DNA of 64,000 bases from Clostridia bacterium (lineage in GTDB: Bacteria > Bacillota > Clostridia > TANB77 > CAG-508), in the NCBI GenBank assembly GCA_900770415.1, contig CAAGKN010000026.1:186001-250000 (forward strand), given 5' to 3'. A program made the translations under genes and the position numbers. Within the stretch, counting starts at the first letter, position 1; each line of letters opens with the position of its first letter. Shown piece by piece: positions 7,749 through 18,119 of this stretch. A model generated the notes under the pieces. That model was not told the DNA's origin, did not search any database, and saw only the letters and a program-made list of their open reading frames with translations.

Positions 7749-8660
7749 TTATATTTTTTCTATTATCATTAAATCATTTTCTATTCTCTCTACATCAGAA
7801 ATAATAATTTCAGTTAATGAACCTTCTTGTTTTTTTATCTGTTCTATAAATTTTCTATGTTTTAATAGTTCTTCATCTGTAATTTTTTCTACCATTATAA
7901 TTAAAATAGGTTTTGCTATTCTTTTCGTGTTTTCTATATATGCACATTCTAAATTAAGCATTTGTATTTCCATATCTCTTATTTTGCCCTTTATTGAATT
8001 TGCACTTGAAAAATATTTTATTTCAAAAATATAATCATATAATTCATCTCCTGTTTTTAATGCAATACAATCATATCGTTGTTTTCCTAGTTTTACTTCT
8101 TCAACCACTTTGTAATTATCAAATTCTTTTCTTATTTTATCATACAAGTAATTTTGAATCTCCATATATTTTTTTATTTGAGTTCTGTTAATAATTTTTG
8201 CTTGACTATTACTTTTAGTCTCCTTGTTAACAGCTTTGTTTTCTTGAATATTTTCTTTTATTTCCTTTTTTACTTTCTCTTCCTTTTCTTGTGGTGTTAA
8301 GTTTCTTAATTTAATTTCTAATATTTTATTTGATAATTCTCTTGATTTATCTTCGTATTTTTGTACTTTGTTTTTCCATTGTTTTATTCCATATAATACT
8401 ACTGCTCCTCCACTTAACACTATTACACTTATTATAAAGAAACAAATTATTGGATGTGATAATATTGCATATTTATAGTTTTGTTCTAAATGAATAATAT
8501 TTTGCGCTGTCTCTGTTAATTGATTAATTTCGTTATTACTGATAATAACTATATCATTAAAATTAAATATCCAAGCCATAAATATAAAAGGAAATACTAT
8601 TATAACTATCCCAATAGATACTATGAATTTATACAGTGAATCGTATTTTATTTTTTCCAT
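7749..8660 (-). CDS. Membrane-anchored PD-(D/E)XK-like nuclease candidate
   Basis: Two hydrophobic helices (about residues 12-32 and 62-84) precede a charged coiled region (about 88-150). The C-terminal domain has KVVEEVKLGKQRYDCIAL and then YDYIFEIKYF, a D-x(n)-ExK arrangement typical of restriction-type nucleases. I do not recognise a named family. It starts 13 bases after the hsdR stop, so it is very probably in the hsdM-S-R transcript. A helper or second effector of the restriction system is the natural inference, but metal-site geometry is not proven. Confidence 0.55.
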   Translation of the reverse strand: MEKIKYDSLYKFIVSIGIVIIVFPFIFMAWIFNFNDIVIISNNEINQLTETAQNIIHLEQNYKYAILSHPIICFFIISVIVLSGGAVVLYGIKQWKNKVQKYEDKSRELSNKILEIKLRNLTPQEKEEKVKKEIKENIQENKAVNKETKSNSQAKIINRTQIKKYMEIQNYLYDKIRKEFDNYKVVEEVKLGKQRYDCIALKTGDELYDYIFEIKYFSSANSIKGKIRDMEIQMLNLECAYIENTKRIAKPILIIMVEKITDEELLKHRKFIEQIKKQEGSLTEIIISDVERIENDLMIIEKI

Positions 8661-8673
8661 CTTTCTCCTTCTC

Positions 8674-11600
8674 TTACGCCAATTTTTCTACATTCTCATT
8701 TATTTGTTCTATTTCTTTTCTTATTTGAATAAATGTATCAATATTATCTTCAAATAAATCTCCTACTTCACCTAGTGATCTAAATGGATCCTCTGTTAAT
8801 TTAATCATTTCAATTGTTCCATTCTTTATAACATAGTCTATAAGTAGTTTTACAAATTGAATTTGTTTCATATTTAATCTGTTATCATTTATATATTTTG
8901 AAAAAATCTCACTTGCAGTATTAGGATCTAATCCTACTATATTCCTGACAACCTCAACAACATTCTTATCTCCATAAGCATTTACAAAATCTTTATTTGT
9001 ACCTAATTCTTCAAACATAATTCTCTCTAAATCCATTTTTTCATTTTGTGTTAATCTTTGATTATGCCTAATTTTCCAGATAATAATATTTTCGATATTC
9101 TCATTAAAATATTTTTCTAATTTCCTTTTATAATTTCTAAAATCGTTCCCGCTGCTAATATGGGCATAATCTTCTCTAACCCCCATTAACGTATCTTCAA
9201 AATCAGAATATTTTGGTTGTCTTGAATATGGATCTATATATTGTATTAAATCTCTTAATTCCTTCCTAATTTCTTCAATGTCAAAAAAATCTGTTCTTGC
9301 CAAATAATCTGTTTCTGCAACCTTTAAAATCAAGTCTTGTTTTTCAACTATCTTAGGTACAGTCCCTAGTTTCTCTAATTCTGATACTAAATCTATAATA
9401 TTATTTTCTATTCTTTCTGTCTTTTGATTGTTGATTCTTTTTACTTGTAGATTATATAACAAATTATCAAATCTCTTAGCATCTTCATTATCTTCTGATG
9501 GAAGAAGTATTGGTGTTATATTTTCTTTTATATTTGTAGTATCTAAAATAGATAAATAATTCCAACTATCTACTTTGCCAAATTGTTGTACATAGAATAT
9601 CTTTGACTTAACTATAAAACTTTCTGTATTTAGCTTGTTTATTGCTTCAATAAATTCATTTATTAATTGTTTTCTATATTCTATAAATTCTGTCTGTGCT
9701 TGATATTTCATATGTTGTAGTTCAACTATTAAGTCTAATTTATAATTAAATATTTTTTCTGTCAGACTAATTTGGGATGTAGTTTCAATACCTTTTTGAT
9801 TAATAGAAAAAAATTCAAAGTTTTTACAATAATCAAATATATAAAATTCTTTCTTATCTTCTCCCACTCCAAATAAATTTTCACAAGGTCTAGTTCCTCT
9901 ACCTATCATCTGCCAGAACTTTATTTTAGATTTAACAGGTTTGAAAAATACTAAATTAACTATTTCAGGCACATCAACACCAGTATCTAACATATCTACA
10001 GATACTGCAATTTGTGGATATTCATTCTTTGTTGAAAATTTATCTATTAAATCATCATTATATTTCACTTGATTATCAATAAGACCAATAAAATCTCCAT
10101 TAGATGGATATAATTCATTAAAGGTATCAACAATTTTTACTGCATGCCTATGATTCTTAGCAAATATAATTGTTTTCCCTAATTTATCTCCACCTTCTAC
10201 TTTTATACCCTTTTCCATTAATAGCTCTAATAATTTCTTTATTGTATCTCTATTAAATAACCAACTATTAATTGCTGATGCATTTATTTCATCTGGTGCT
10301 TCCTCTTCTTCAAATAGATTATCATATTCTTCTTTCTCTTCTTCAGTTAATTCATCATATTTTATTCCTCTATCCATAAAATCTGTACTTGTTGTAATAT
10401 TATGATAATCAACTAAATATCCATCTTTTACTGCTTCTTCATATTCATAAGCATAAGTTGGTACGTTGTTTTCTATCTCAAAAAATCTATATGTGTTTCT
10501 ATCCACATCACTTCTAGGTGTCGCAGTAAGCCCTATAACTAATCCATCAAAATATTCAAATATTGCTAAATATTTATTGTATATACTTCTATGTGCTTCA
10601 TCTACTATAATTAAATCAAAATGTCCTGGTGTAAATAATTTGTTTCCATCTTTTGATTTCATATCATCTATAGCATTTATCATTGTTTGATATGTAGAAA
10701 ATACAATTCTTGAGTCTTCAGGATTATCTTTAGAGTTCAATAAATTACAACACGACATATTAGGCAATAACTTTGTAAAATTATTCTTAGCTTGTTTTAC
10801 TAATACTGTTCTATCAGCTAAAAATAATATATTTTTTGCCCAATTTTGCTCTGTTAATGTTTTAACTATAGAAATTGCTGTTCTGGTTTTACCTGTCCCT
10901 GTAGCCATAACAAGAAGTGCTTTTCTATGTCCTTCTTCAAATGTCTCACATACACTTTTAATGGCTTCTAATTGATATTCTCTTCCCGCTATATTTGTAT
11001 CTATATTTACATGTGATAAACTTTGTTTGCTTTTTCTTCTATCTATTATTAATTGTAATTCATTTTGAGTATAGAAACCGCTTACTTTTCTTGGTGCATA
11101 TTCTTTATCATCCCACATATATATTTCATAACCATTTGTATAATATATAACTGGTCTTTGGCAAAATTCTGCTTCAATACAATCCGCATATAATTTTGCT
11201 TGATGTTGTCCTACTCTCGGTTCAACACTTGTTTTCTTAGCTTCTACAACTGCTAAAGGAAGTCCGTTCTCACCAAATAAAACATAATCTGCAAATCCCT
11301 TTCCTTCTGCATTTGGCATTCCTTCAACTGCTAATTCTTCTGTTATATTAGAACTAAAGTCCCATCCAGCAAGTTTTAATTCTAAGTCTATATATCTTTT
11401 TCTAGTTTCATCTTCTGAAATATTTTCAACATTAAAATTATAACTGTTCTTTTTACTTTCTCTTTTCTCTGTTATTTGTTTTCTTAACTCTATATTTTCT
11501 TTTATAGCTTCTTCTAATTTTTTGTCTCTTTTACTTAACTCTTCATATAAGTTTTCTTTTTCTTTTACAGCCAATATATTAGAAGCTTCTTGTGGTAAGA

Positions 11601-12012
11601 TTCTTTCATCAAATTTTAATTCTTGGTAATCTTGTCCATAACAATATGCTATCCATTGCATAAAATTAAATAGATATCTTAAAGACATAACAGCTTCTTG
11701 TCTTGTTATCTTTTTGTTATTATGTACAGCGAAATTACCAAGCTTTATAATATATTTAATTTGTGGAAATAGTTTTGCATCTAATATATTTCTAAACGAA
11801 ATCTCATGTATTAAAGTAGATATATTATCTTGATATGGCATCTTTAAATCCATATCATTTGCATATAACCACTTAACTGCAATTTCTAATGCTCGTCTAC
11901 TTAATATACTGCATGTTACTGTATTTAATCCTATTCCTTTTTCCGCTTCTATTGAAGCATCTGCAAAACTATTAAATATTTGTGTTTGTTTTAAAAAATC
12001 AAAATTTGACAT
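8674..12012 (-). CDS. hsdR: Type I restriction enzyme R subunit
   Basis: The 1112-residue motor and nuclease subunit. An N-terminal helical DUF4145-like region (about 1-130) is followed by a coiled coil. The nuclease domain has DYVLFGENG and VVEAKK, the D...ExK site. The helicase has VMATGTGKTRT, VDEAHRS, GLTATPR and a QMIGRGTRP motif VI. A C-terminal EcoEI-type helical domain fills the last 250 residues. It cuts unmodified DNA after ATP-driven translocation, with HsdM and HsdS. RBS GGAG. It has no in-frame CGG. Confidence 0.93.
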   Translation of the reverse strand: MSNFDFLKQTQIFNSFADASIEAEKGIGLNTVTCSILSRRALEIAVKWLYANDMDLKMPYQDNISTLIHEISFRNILDAKLFPQIKYIIKLGNFAVHNNKKITRQEAVMSLRYLFNFMQWIAYCYGQDYQELKFDERILPQEASNILAVKEKENLYEELSKRDKKLEEAIKENIELRKQITEKRESKKNSYNFNVENISEDETRKRYIDLELKLAGWDFSSNITEELAVEGMPNAEGKGFADYVLFGENGLPLAVVEAKKTSVEPRVGQHQAKLYADCIEAEFCQRPVIYYTNGYEIYMWDDKEYAPRKVSGFYTQNELQLIIDRRKSKQSLSHVNIDTNIAGREYQLEAIKSVCETFEEGHRKALLVMATGTGKTRTAISIVKTLTEQNWAKNILFLADRTVLVKQAKNNFTKLLPNMSCCNLLNSKDNPEDSRIVFSTYQTMINAIDDMKSKDGNKLFTPGHFDLIIVDEAHRSIYNKYLAIFEYFDGLVIGLTATPRSDVDRNTYRFFEIENNVPTYAYEYEEAVKDGYLVDYHNITTSTDFMDRGIKYDELTEEEKEEYDNLFEEEEAPDEINASAINSWLFNRDTIKKLLELLMEKGIKVEGGDKLGKTIIFAKNHRHAVKIVDTFNELYPSNGDFIGLIDNQVKYNDDLIDKFSTKNEYPQIAVSVDMLDTGVDVPEIVNLVFFKPVKSKIKFWQMIGRGTRPCENLFGVGEDKKEFYIFDYCKNFEFFSINQKGIETTSQISLTEKIFNYKLDLIVELQHMKYQAQTEFIEYRKQLINEFIEAINKLNTESFIVKSKIFYVQQFGKVDSWNYLSILDTTNIKENITPILLPSEDNEDAKRFDNLLYNLQVKRINNQKTERIENNIIDLVSELEKLGTVPKIVEKQDLILKVAETDYLARTDFFDIEEIRKELRDLIQYIDPYSRQPKYSDFEDTLMGVREDYAHISSGNDFRNYKRKLEKYFNENIENIIIWKIRHNQRLTQNEKMDLERIMFEELGTNKDFVNAYGDKNVVEVVRNIVGLDPNTASEIFSKYINDNRLNMKQIQFVKLLIDYVIKNGTIEMIKLTEDPFRSLGEVGDLFEDNIDTFIQIRKEIEQINENVEKLA

Positions 12013-12021
12013 CTTTTACTC

Positions 12022-13197
12022 CTATCCAAAATATTTATTCATTAAACTTTCTTGTAATTTTTCCATTTCTCGTAAACTCTTTTGTATTTCAAATTTCTGT
12101 TTATCGATTAGTTTAACAAATTCTGAAAATTGATTTTGTAATTCTATCGATGGAATATTTAGTTCTAAATTTTGTTGTTCTGTTATTCCAATATATGCTC
12201 TAGTTGATCCAGAACCAGCAATTTTTTTCATTACTGTTTGAAATCTTGTCGAATCAAAATATGCTTTTAAATATTCCGGTAACAAATATTCATTATTTGC
12301 TCTATAATACGTTATTTGAGGTGTTAACATTACATATTCATAATCAGTATAAAGTATTGCCGTTCTTCCTATAGTTCCCTTATGAGTAATTAACACGTCA
12401 TTATCCTTGGCAAATCCTTTGTCTAGTGAATTCGCTTGTTCTTTAGTAATAAAATTGCAATTAACTAAGTCGACATAGCCATTTTCTATGTTGTTTGCCA
12501 TTAAAAATGGAACTCCACTCTCAACATAATCACTACTTTTCGGATGCTTATTACCATGATTTCCATCTAATGGTTTCTCAATATAATTTTTCTTAATTGC
12601 ATCTCTTACCAAGATTTTTTCACATTTGCAATTTTCAAACACCTTGCTAAACTGAGATTTAACTAATTGTTCCATTTCTTCAATTTGTTTCTTTCTTATA
12701 TCTATTATTTCTTGTACTTTATTTAGTTTGCTTGTTATTTCATTTTGTTCTTTAATAGAATAATTATAAAAACTAAATTCTTCTATTTTTTTATTGCTTA
12801 TATTTGGTTGTGCACAACCAAATGCATTATTTAATATAAATTTTTCAAATAATGGTGATTGTAATAAAAAGTACAAGTAATCTTTGTCTATTTTTTCTGA
12901 ATTAATAAATTTACCTACACGTTGATTCAATAATGCACTATTATTTTCTAAGTATTTTCCAACTTTCCCAACTGTTGCTCCAGACATAGCTATTAAAATA
13001 TCTCCATATTCAACTTTAAACTCTGGATGCTGTAATAAAAACTCTTCCTTATAGCAAATATTCGTATCTATATTTACTTTTTTATCTTGAATATTTCCTA
13101 TTCTTATAACAGGTACATTATTAACCGTAAATTCATTACTCTTAAAAGCATATCCTCCTTGTACCCTGCAAACATCTCCTAATTTAACTTTTTCCAT
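12022..13197 (-). CDS. hsdS: Type I restriction specificity subunit
   Basis: The 391-residue product has two target recognition domains, each followed by a helical spacer. The first begins MEKVKLGDVCRVQGGYAF and ends in a coiled spacer (QNEITSKLNKVQEIIDIRKKQ shortened here). The second spans about 195-340 and ends in EMEKLQESLMNKYFG. It sets the DNA sequence that HsdM methylates and HsdR spares. Its ATG overlaps the hsdM stop by one base, which implies translational coupling. The two halves differ, so a bipartite asymmetric target is expected. Confidence 0.9.
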   Translation of the reverse strand: MEKVKLGDVCRVQGGYAFKSNEFTVNNVPVIRIGNIQDKKVNIDTNICYKEEFLLQHPEFKVEYGDILIAMSGATVGKVGKYLENNSALLNQRVGKFINSEKIDKDYLYFLLQSPLFEKFILNNAFGCAQPNISNKKIEEFSFYNYSIKEQNEITSKLNKVQEIIDIRKKQIEEMEQLVKSQFSKVFENCKCEKILVRDAIKKNYIEKPLDGNHGNKHPKSSDYVESGVPFLMANNIENGYVDLVNCNFITKEQANSLDKGFAKDNDVLITHKGTIGRTAILYTDYEYVMLTPQITYYRANNEYLLPEYLKAYFDSTRFQTVMKKIAGSGSTRAYIGITEQQNLELNIPSIELQNQFSEFVKLIDKQKFEIQKSLREMEKLQESLMNKYFG

Positions 13198-14651
13198 TAA
13201 ATAAATCCCTCCAACTCATTCAATTTTTGTTGAAGTTCATTTTCCATGTTAATTATCCTTTTTAGAATAACTTTTGGGTCTTCATACTCTTTCTTTTCTA
13301 CTATTATTTCTTTATATTTATTAATAGATAAATCATAGTCATTTTCTACAATTTCTTCTTTAGGAACAAAAAAAGATTTTTCGGTTCTAGCTCTTTTTTG
13401 TTCTTCCTCTGAATTTCTATTATTAAACCTTTGAATTATATCTGGTATATCATTTTCCTTTAATGGTTGTCTTTGATCATCTAAACTGAATCCATCTGCA
13501 GTCATATCATAAAACCATACTTTATCTGTTCCTCCGGAGTTTGTTTTTGTAAATATCATAATAGCTGTTGAAACCCCTGCATATGGTTTAAATACGCCAC
13601 TTGGCATTGATATAATTGCTTCTAACTTATGTTTTTCTATTATTTCTTTTCTAATCGCTTTATGAGCGTTAGAACTACCAAACAACACTCCATCTGGCAC
13701 TATTGATGCAGCTCGTCCACCTGTTCTTAATATTCTTAAAAACAATGCTAAAAATAGTAATTCTGTTTTCTTTGTTTTTGTAACTGCTAATAAATCTTTA
13801 GATGTTCTTTCGGAATCAATTGAACCTTTAAATGGTGGGTTAGCTAATACTAGTGTATATTTAGAATTATCCTCGTTATCTTCTGATAGTGAATCTTTAT
13901 ACATTATATTTGGATTTTCTATACCATGTTGCATTAAATTCATTGCCCCAATTCTAAGCATAGTTCTATCCATATCAAATCCGTAAAACATTGTATTATT
14001 AAAGTGTTCTTTTAAATTTGTAGTTAAAAACAACTCACTTCTGTTTTCTCTTAAATACTCCCCAGCTTCGACCAAGAAACCTGCACTACCAGCAGCTGGA
14101 TCTACTATTATATCTTCTGGCGTAGGTTTTACTAGATTAACCATCATTTTTATAATGTGCCTTGGTGTTCTGAATTGCCCGTTTGTTCCTGCTGTTGATA
14201 ATTTAGATAGTAAATATTCGTACACATCACCTTTAGTGTCTCTGTCTTTCATTTTTAATTTATCTATTGCTGTTACGACTCTTTGTAACATAATAGGTGT
14301 TGGTATTATAAACATTGCATCATCCATATATTTTGCATATCCAGAATTTTTATCTGTACTTAAGTCTTTTATAAATGGGAATACTTTTTCTTGCACTATT
14401 TTATACATTTTTTCTGCTGGGTAATTTTTAAATATACTCCATCTGCAATCTTGATGTTTTTCATCAAAAATTCTTTTTGTTTTTATTTTTAATAAATTAT
14501 CGTTCTTTTCTCTTGCTATATCTATATCATCTAATCCTTTAATAAATAAAAGATAAGTTATTTGTTCTATTACAGTTAATGGATTAGTTACTCCACCTTC
14601 CCAAAAATTTATCCATATTCTATCTATTATACTTTTAGTTTCTTGTTCCAT
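13197..14651 (-). CDS. hsdM: Type I restriction DNA methyltransferase M subunit
   Basis: An N6-adenine methyltransferase: VDPAAGSAGF is the SAM-binding motif and LANPPFKG the catalytic NPPF. The helical N-terminus contains DRIWINFWEGG. I chose the ATG at 14651 because GGAGG lies just before it; a longer reading frame upstream lacks a site and adds 13 unlikely residues. It heads the operon hsdM-hsdS-hsdR-membrane nuclease. Confidence 0.93.
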   Translation of the reverse strand: MEQETKSIIDRIWINFWEGGVTNPLTVIEQITYLLFIKGLDDIDIAREKNDNLLKIKTKRIFDEKHQDCRWSIFKNYPAEKMYKIVQEKVFPFIKDLSTDKNSGYAKYMDDAMFIIPTPIMLQRVVTAIDKLKMKDRDTKGDVYEYLLSKLSTAGTNGQFRTPRHIIKMMVNLVKPTPEDIIVDPAAGSAGFLVEAGEYLRENRSELFLTTNLKEHFNNTMFYGFDMDRTMLRIGAMNLMQHGIENPNIMYKDSLSEDNEDNSKYTLVLANPPFKGSIDSERTSKDLLAVTKTKKTELLFLALFLRILRTGGRAASIVPDGVLFGSSNAHKAIRKEIIEKHKLEAIISMPSGVFKPYAGVSTAIMIFTKTNSGGTDKVWFYDMTADGFSLDDQRQPLKENDIPDIIQRFNNRNSEEEQKRARTEKSFFVPKEEIVENDYDLSINKYKEIIVEKKEYEDPKVILKRIINMENELQQKLNELEGFI

Positions 14652-14680
14652 ATTTCCTCCGTTTAAAATTATATATAAAC

Positions 14681-14709
14681 AATATATCATAAAACCTTAT
14701 TTTTAACAA
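14681..14709 (-). promoter_or_regulatory. Promoter of the hsd operon
   Basis: TTGTTA, 17 bases, TATATT on the minus strand, about 30 bases before the hsdM start. Confidence 0.5.
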
Positions 14710-14867
14710 TAAATTTGGCAATTCTTGTAATTTTCTGTCTATTTAATTTACTTACCCTCATTTCTTTTTTGCCAATAAAACTAAAAGGCAAATAAATTTT
14801 TAATGCTTATTTATTAATAATTCAGATATGTAATTTTCAATTGTATATATAAAAAAATACATATTTT

Positions 14868-16826
14868 CTATTTTTTTCTAGCTTTAAAACTTGTTGCTTC
14901 CAAACTGAAGTTATCTTTTATTCTTCCATTTATTTTATAAAACTTTGGATTTGTATATACATTGCCAACTCTATAAATATAATATTGCTCTTTATATTTA
15001 TTTGAAGTTTCTATTTCATTTTTTGATATTTCAAATGGCTCATTTACGCTCTTATTAGTTCCTTTTACTTCTATATAAATCTCTACATATTCTTCATTTC
15101 TCTTCTCATAAGACCTTATATCATATCCTGCCCCATCACCATTTTCTTTTGATTCCCAAAATACCAATTGAGCTAAATCGCTTCTGTTTTCCTTTAGTAA
15201 TTTCTCTTTTTCTAGATTATATATTAATTCTTCACTATCTTTTCCTACTTTTTCTTTAGATAAATTTATTTGTTTATAATCCGTTTTTATTTTTTTGCCT
15301 TGTGTCTTTTCTTTTTTATTTATATTTCTCTTCACTTTAATGTCTTCAAAATTAACTTCTATTAGTTTCTCTTTTTCTTTCACATCATTAAGATTTTTTT
15401 CTTCTTCCATTTCTTTATATTCTTCAAATTGTTCAGCATTACCATGAAAAAATATGTTTTCATTATCCAGCTTAATAATAGATAATCCATAAAAATCAGC
15501 CTTTCCAGTTATGTTACTTATTTCAATTAAGTTTAATTCATCTATATTTCTATATACTAGCCTTTCCATCAGCTTTTTCCCTTTTTTCGTTATTCTGTAA
15601 GTTAAATATTCTGTTTCTTCTATAAAACCATTTTGTTTTAATAGTTCTGCACATAAATATGCTCTGAAATATACATCTCTTGCACTCTTAGAAAAATTTT
15701 TTTCTACCCCATGTCTTTCTCCATCTGTTAGTTTCCAAAATTCCTTTAAAAGATACTTTTGGCCATCATTTATATAAGACAAAATACTGTATGTGTGCCT
15801 TTCAAAATTAAATATACCAATCCTTTTTAATACATCATATGGGCTGTACAATTTGGTTTCATTTATAGCTTTTGATACTAGATTTCCTACCGCTTCATAC
15901 CAGAATGAATCTGAAACTTTGTATCCAAATTTTTTACGTAATCCTAGTATTTTACTTTTATCAGTATTAAATAATTCTGCAATTTGATCTGGCATTTTTC
16001 GTTGTATTACTTCCATTATATACAAGTTCTCTTTAGTGAGATTGCTTATACTTATCTCTTCGCCTTTATTTCTTATATCTGTGTATCTTTCATAAATTTT
16101 CATTGATGGTTCATTTTCTAACACCATTGCTGGTCTTATTTGCTTTAGTTTTTTTATGTACTTTTCTAGCCTCCCGCATATATTAAATTTATCAACATCC
16201 TTTTTATTAAAATTTTTTATTGCGGTTAATATATATTTATCTTGAGAAATATACTTTACATACTCAATTGTTTCTTCTAAATCTTTATCCTCATTTATAG
16301 GATAATCTATTTTTAATGAATATACTTGCAATAAGATTCTCATCCATGACTCTGGGTTATAGCCTTGAAATGTTTTAATATACCTATAATAATCTGTCAT
16401 AGCAGCATATCTTGTGGTTTTCACTCTCTCATTTATATCAACTAACTTTCCTGAATCATATATTTTATTTCCATAGTTTTCTATATAATAATCAAGTTCT
16501 GTTGGATTACTTTTTCTTTTTTCAAACTGACACATGCTCCAAAAAAGTATATTAATATTAGTTTTATATGCATATTCCTTTACTATTTCGAATTTTTTAT
16601 CTATTTCTTTTGTTCTCACATCTGTTAAAAAACAGAAAGATGGATATTTATCTTTTTTTCCCCATGCATATTCATCCATAATATACACTCTTTCTATATT
16701 TAAATTAGTTAGTTTAGTTAATTCTTTTTTTACTTTTAGAGCTAAATCTATTTTTTCTTGTGTAGGTTTTTTTGTTTTATATATTCCCACATATTCTAAT
16801 ACCTTTTTATCAATTCTATTTTCCAT
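14868..16826 (-). CDS. DUF3883 (NOV_C) protein with NTase-like N-terminus, candidate defence gene
   Basis: The 652-residue product has a C-terminal DUF3883 domain (about 545-640) with KVGKDSEELIYNLEKE, GYDIRSYE and YIEVKGT, then a Y-Y-I-Y-R-V strand. This domain has a nuclease-like fold. The N-terminus (about 40-125) resembles a nucleotidyltransferase of the MNT type but lacks a clear GS...DxD site. Helix-turn-helix-like segments occur at about 280-305 (DQIAELFNTDKSKILGL) and 395-440. It sits between the hsd and Hachiman operons. No known system is recognised; role in defence is inferred from context. No in-frame CGG. Confidence 0.6.
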   Translation of the reverse strand: MENRIDKKVLEYVGIYKTKKPTQEKIDLALKVKKELTKLTNLNIERVYIMDEYAWGKKDKYPSFCFLTDVRTKEIDKKFEIVKEYAYKTNINILFWSMCQFEKRKSNPTELDYYIENYGNKIYDSGKLVDINERVKTTRYAAMTDYYRYIKTFQGYNPESWMRILLQVYSLKIDYPINEDKDLEETIEYVKYISQDKYILTAIKNFNKKDVDKFNICGRLEKYIKKLKQIRPAMVLENEPSMKIYERYTDIRNKGEEISISNLTKENLYIMEVIQRKMPDQIAELFNTDKSKILGLRKKFGYKVSDSFWYEAVGNLVSKAINETKLYSPYDVLKRIGIFNFERHTYSILSYINDGQKYLLKEFWKLTDGERHGVEKNFSKSARDVYFRAYLCAELLKQNGFIEETEYLTYRITKKGKKLMERLVYRNIDELNLIEISNITGKADFYGLSIIKLDNENIFFHGNAEQFEEYKEMEEEKNLNDVKEKEKLIEVNFEDIKVKRNINKKEKTQGKKIKTDYKQINLSKEKVGKDSEELIYNLEKEKLLKENRSDLAQLVFWESKENGDGAGYDIRSYEKRNEEYVEIYIEVKGTNKSVNEPFEISKNEIETSNKYKEQYYIYRVGNVYTNPKFYKINGRIKDNFSLEATSFKARKK

Positions 16827-16846
16827 ACCATCACCTAATTCATTTT

Positions 16847-16875
16847 ATCATATTAGTTCCTGCTTTTTCAAACAA
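16847..16875 (-). promoter_or_regulatory. Possible promoter of the DUF3883 gene
   Basis: TTGTTT, 17 bases, TATGAT on the minus strand, with AGGTGAT as the ribosome binding site just before the start. Confidence 0.4.
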
Positions 16876-16935
16876 ATCCTTATTCTGCTTACCTATTCTC
16901 CATACATATTCTTTTTAATTTTTATATCATTGCAA

Positions 16936-17921
16936 AACCAAGTATTAAACTTTCTACATACACAAGCTATGAAACATATATTAGAGGTCATTGTACATCT
17001 TATTTTAAAAATCTAAAATTAAAGGATTTAACCCCTAAAATATTACAAGACTTTTTTAACACAAAACTTACAAGTGAAAGATTAGATAATAAAGAGGGTT
17101 GATTATCTGATAAAACATTAAAAAATCTATATAATCTAATTCATTCTTCTTTAAAACAAGCATACTTAAATGAGATGATCAGGATAAATTTATAAAAGTT
17201 TTAAAAGTATCTAGAAAAGAAATGAGAGTTTTAACTAGAGAAGAACAGAAAACTCTAATCATCACTTCTAGAAATCATAGATTAGGAATAGTTGTAATTT
17301 TAGATTTATTTACAGGTATGAGATTAGTAGAAATGGTTGCTTTAAGATGGAATGATATTGATTTTAATAAAAATTTAATATATGTAAGAAATACTATTAA
17401 GCGAGTAACAGCACATAATTCAGATGGAAGTAAAACAGAAATAATATTGGATACGCCCAAAACTGATAATTCTTATAAAGTTATATCATTAATTGATGAA
17501 ATGAAAATAGAATTAAAACAACATTTGAAAATACAAAATAAAGAAAAACAAATTAGTGGATATAATAATAAAAATTTTGTATTCTGTAATGAAATAGGAG
17601 CGCCATATGACCAAAAGACATTTAAAAATTACTATAATAAAATATTTTTAGAATGTGGGCTTATAAATGACTATACAGGATAAAATTAGAAAAGGGCTAA
17701 AAACTAAAAATAAGTCCAAATGGGGCACTCCAAATGTAACTTTTCATACCTTACGACATACATTTGCAACAAGAGCTATTTAACAAGGAATGGACATATT
17801 AGTTTTAAGTAAAATATTAGGACATTCTGATCCTAGTACAACATTAAATAAATATGGTCATGCTCTACCAAATCATAAAAAAGATAATATGGAAAAAATA
17901 AGAGAATTATATTTTGAATAG
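16936..17921 (+). pseudogene. Decayed tyrosine recombinase (integrase)
   Basis: The N-terminal core-binding part (YTSYETYIRGHC, LKDLTPKILQDFF), the catalytic Arg in GMRLVEM, and HTLRHTFATR with the later GH and Tyr in NKYGHA mark a phage or ICE-type integrase. It is broken by a TGA at 17100, a frame change near 17176, another near 17684, and a TAA at 17781. None of these is a CGG shift. It was probably the enzyme that brought in the island. Confidence 0.85.
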
Positions 17922-17933
17922 GAGATGTATGCT

Positions 17934-18098
17934 ATGAAATTTTATAATGTAGAAACAGACGAACATATTATTCTAATAAAAAAGCAACTTCGAGAACGTT
18001 TTAGAAAAACTGAGCCTAATCTTACAACAGAGCAATTAAATAATAGAGTTAATGAAGTTGCTAGAGAAATTTTGTTAGATGAAATGCAGAAAGCCTAG
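17934..18098 (+). CDS. Small hypothetical protein downstream of the integrase remnant
   Basis: A 54-residue, charged, probably helical product starting MKFYNVETDEH. It has GGAG nine bases before the ATG and a terminator overlapping its end. An alternative ATG nine bases upstream has no room for a ribosome binding site. I do not recognise it; its position after an integrase fits a small accessory gene of a mobile element. Confidence 0.5.
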   Translation: MKFYNVETDEHIILIKKQLRERFRKTEPNLTTEQLNNRVNEVAREILLDEMQKA

Positions 18099-18117
18099 AA
18101 TTAATCTAGGTTTTCTT
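18094..18117 (+). terminator. Terminator after the small island gene
   Basis: CCTAGA-ATTAA-TCTAGG followed by TTTTCTT. It lies between this gene and the convergent hamB. Confidence 0.7.
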
Positions 18118-18119
18118 CG

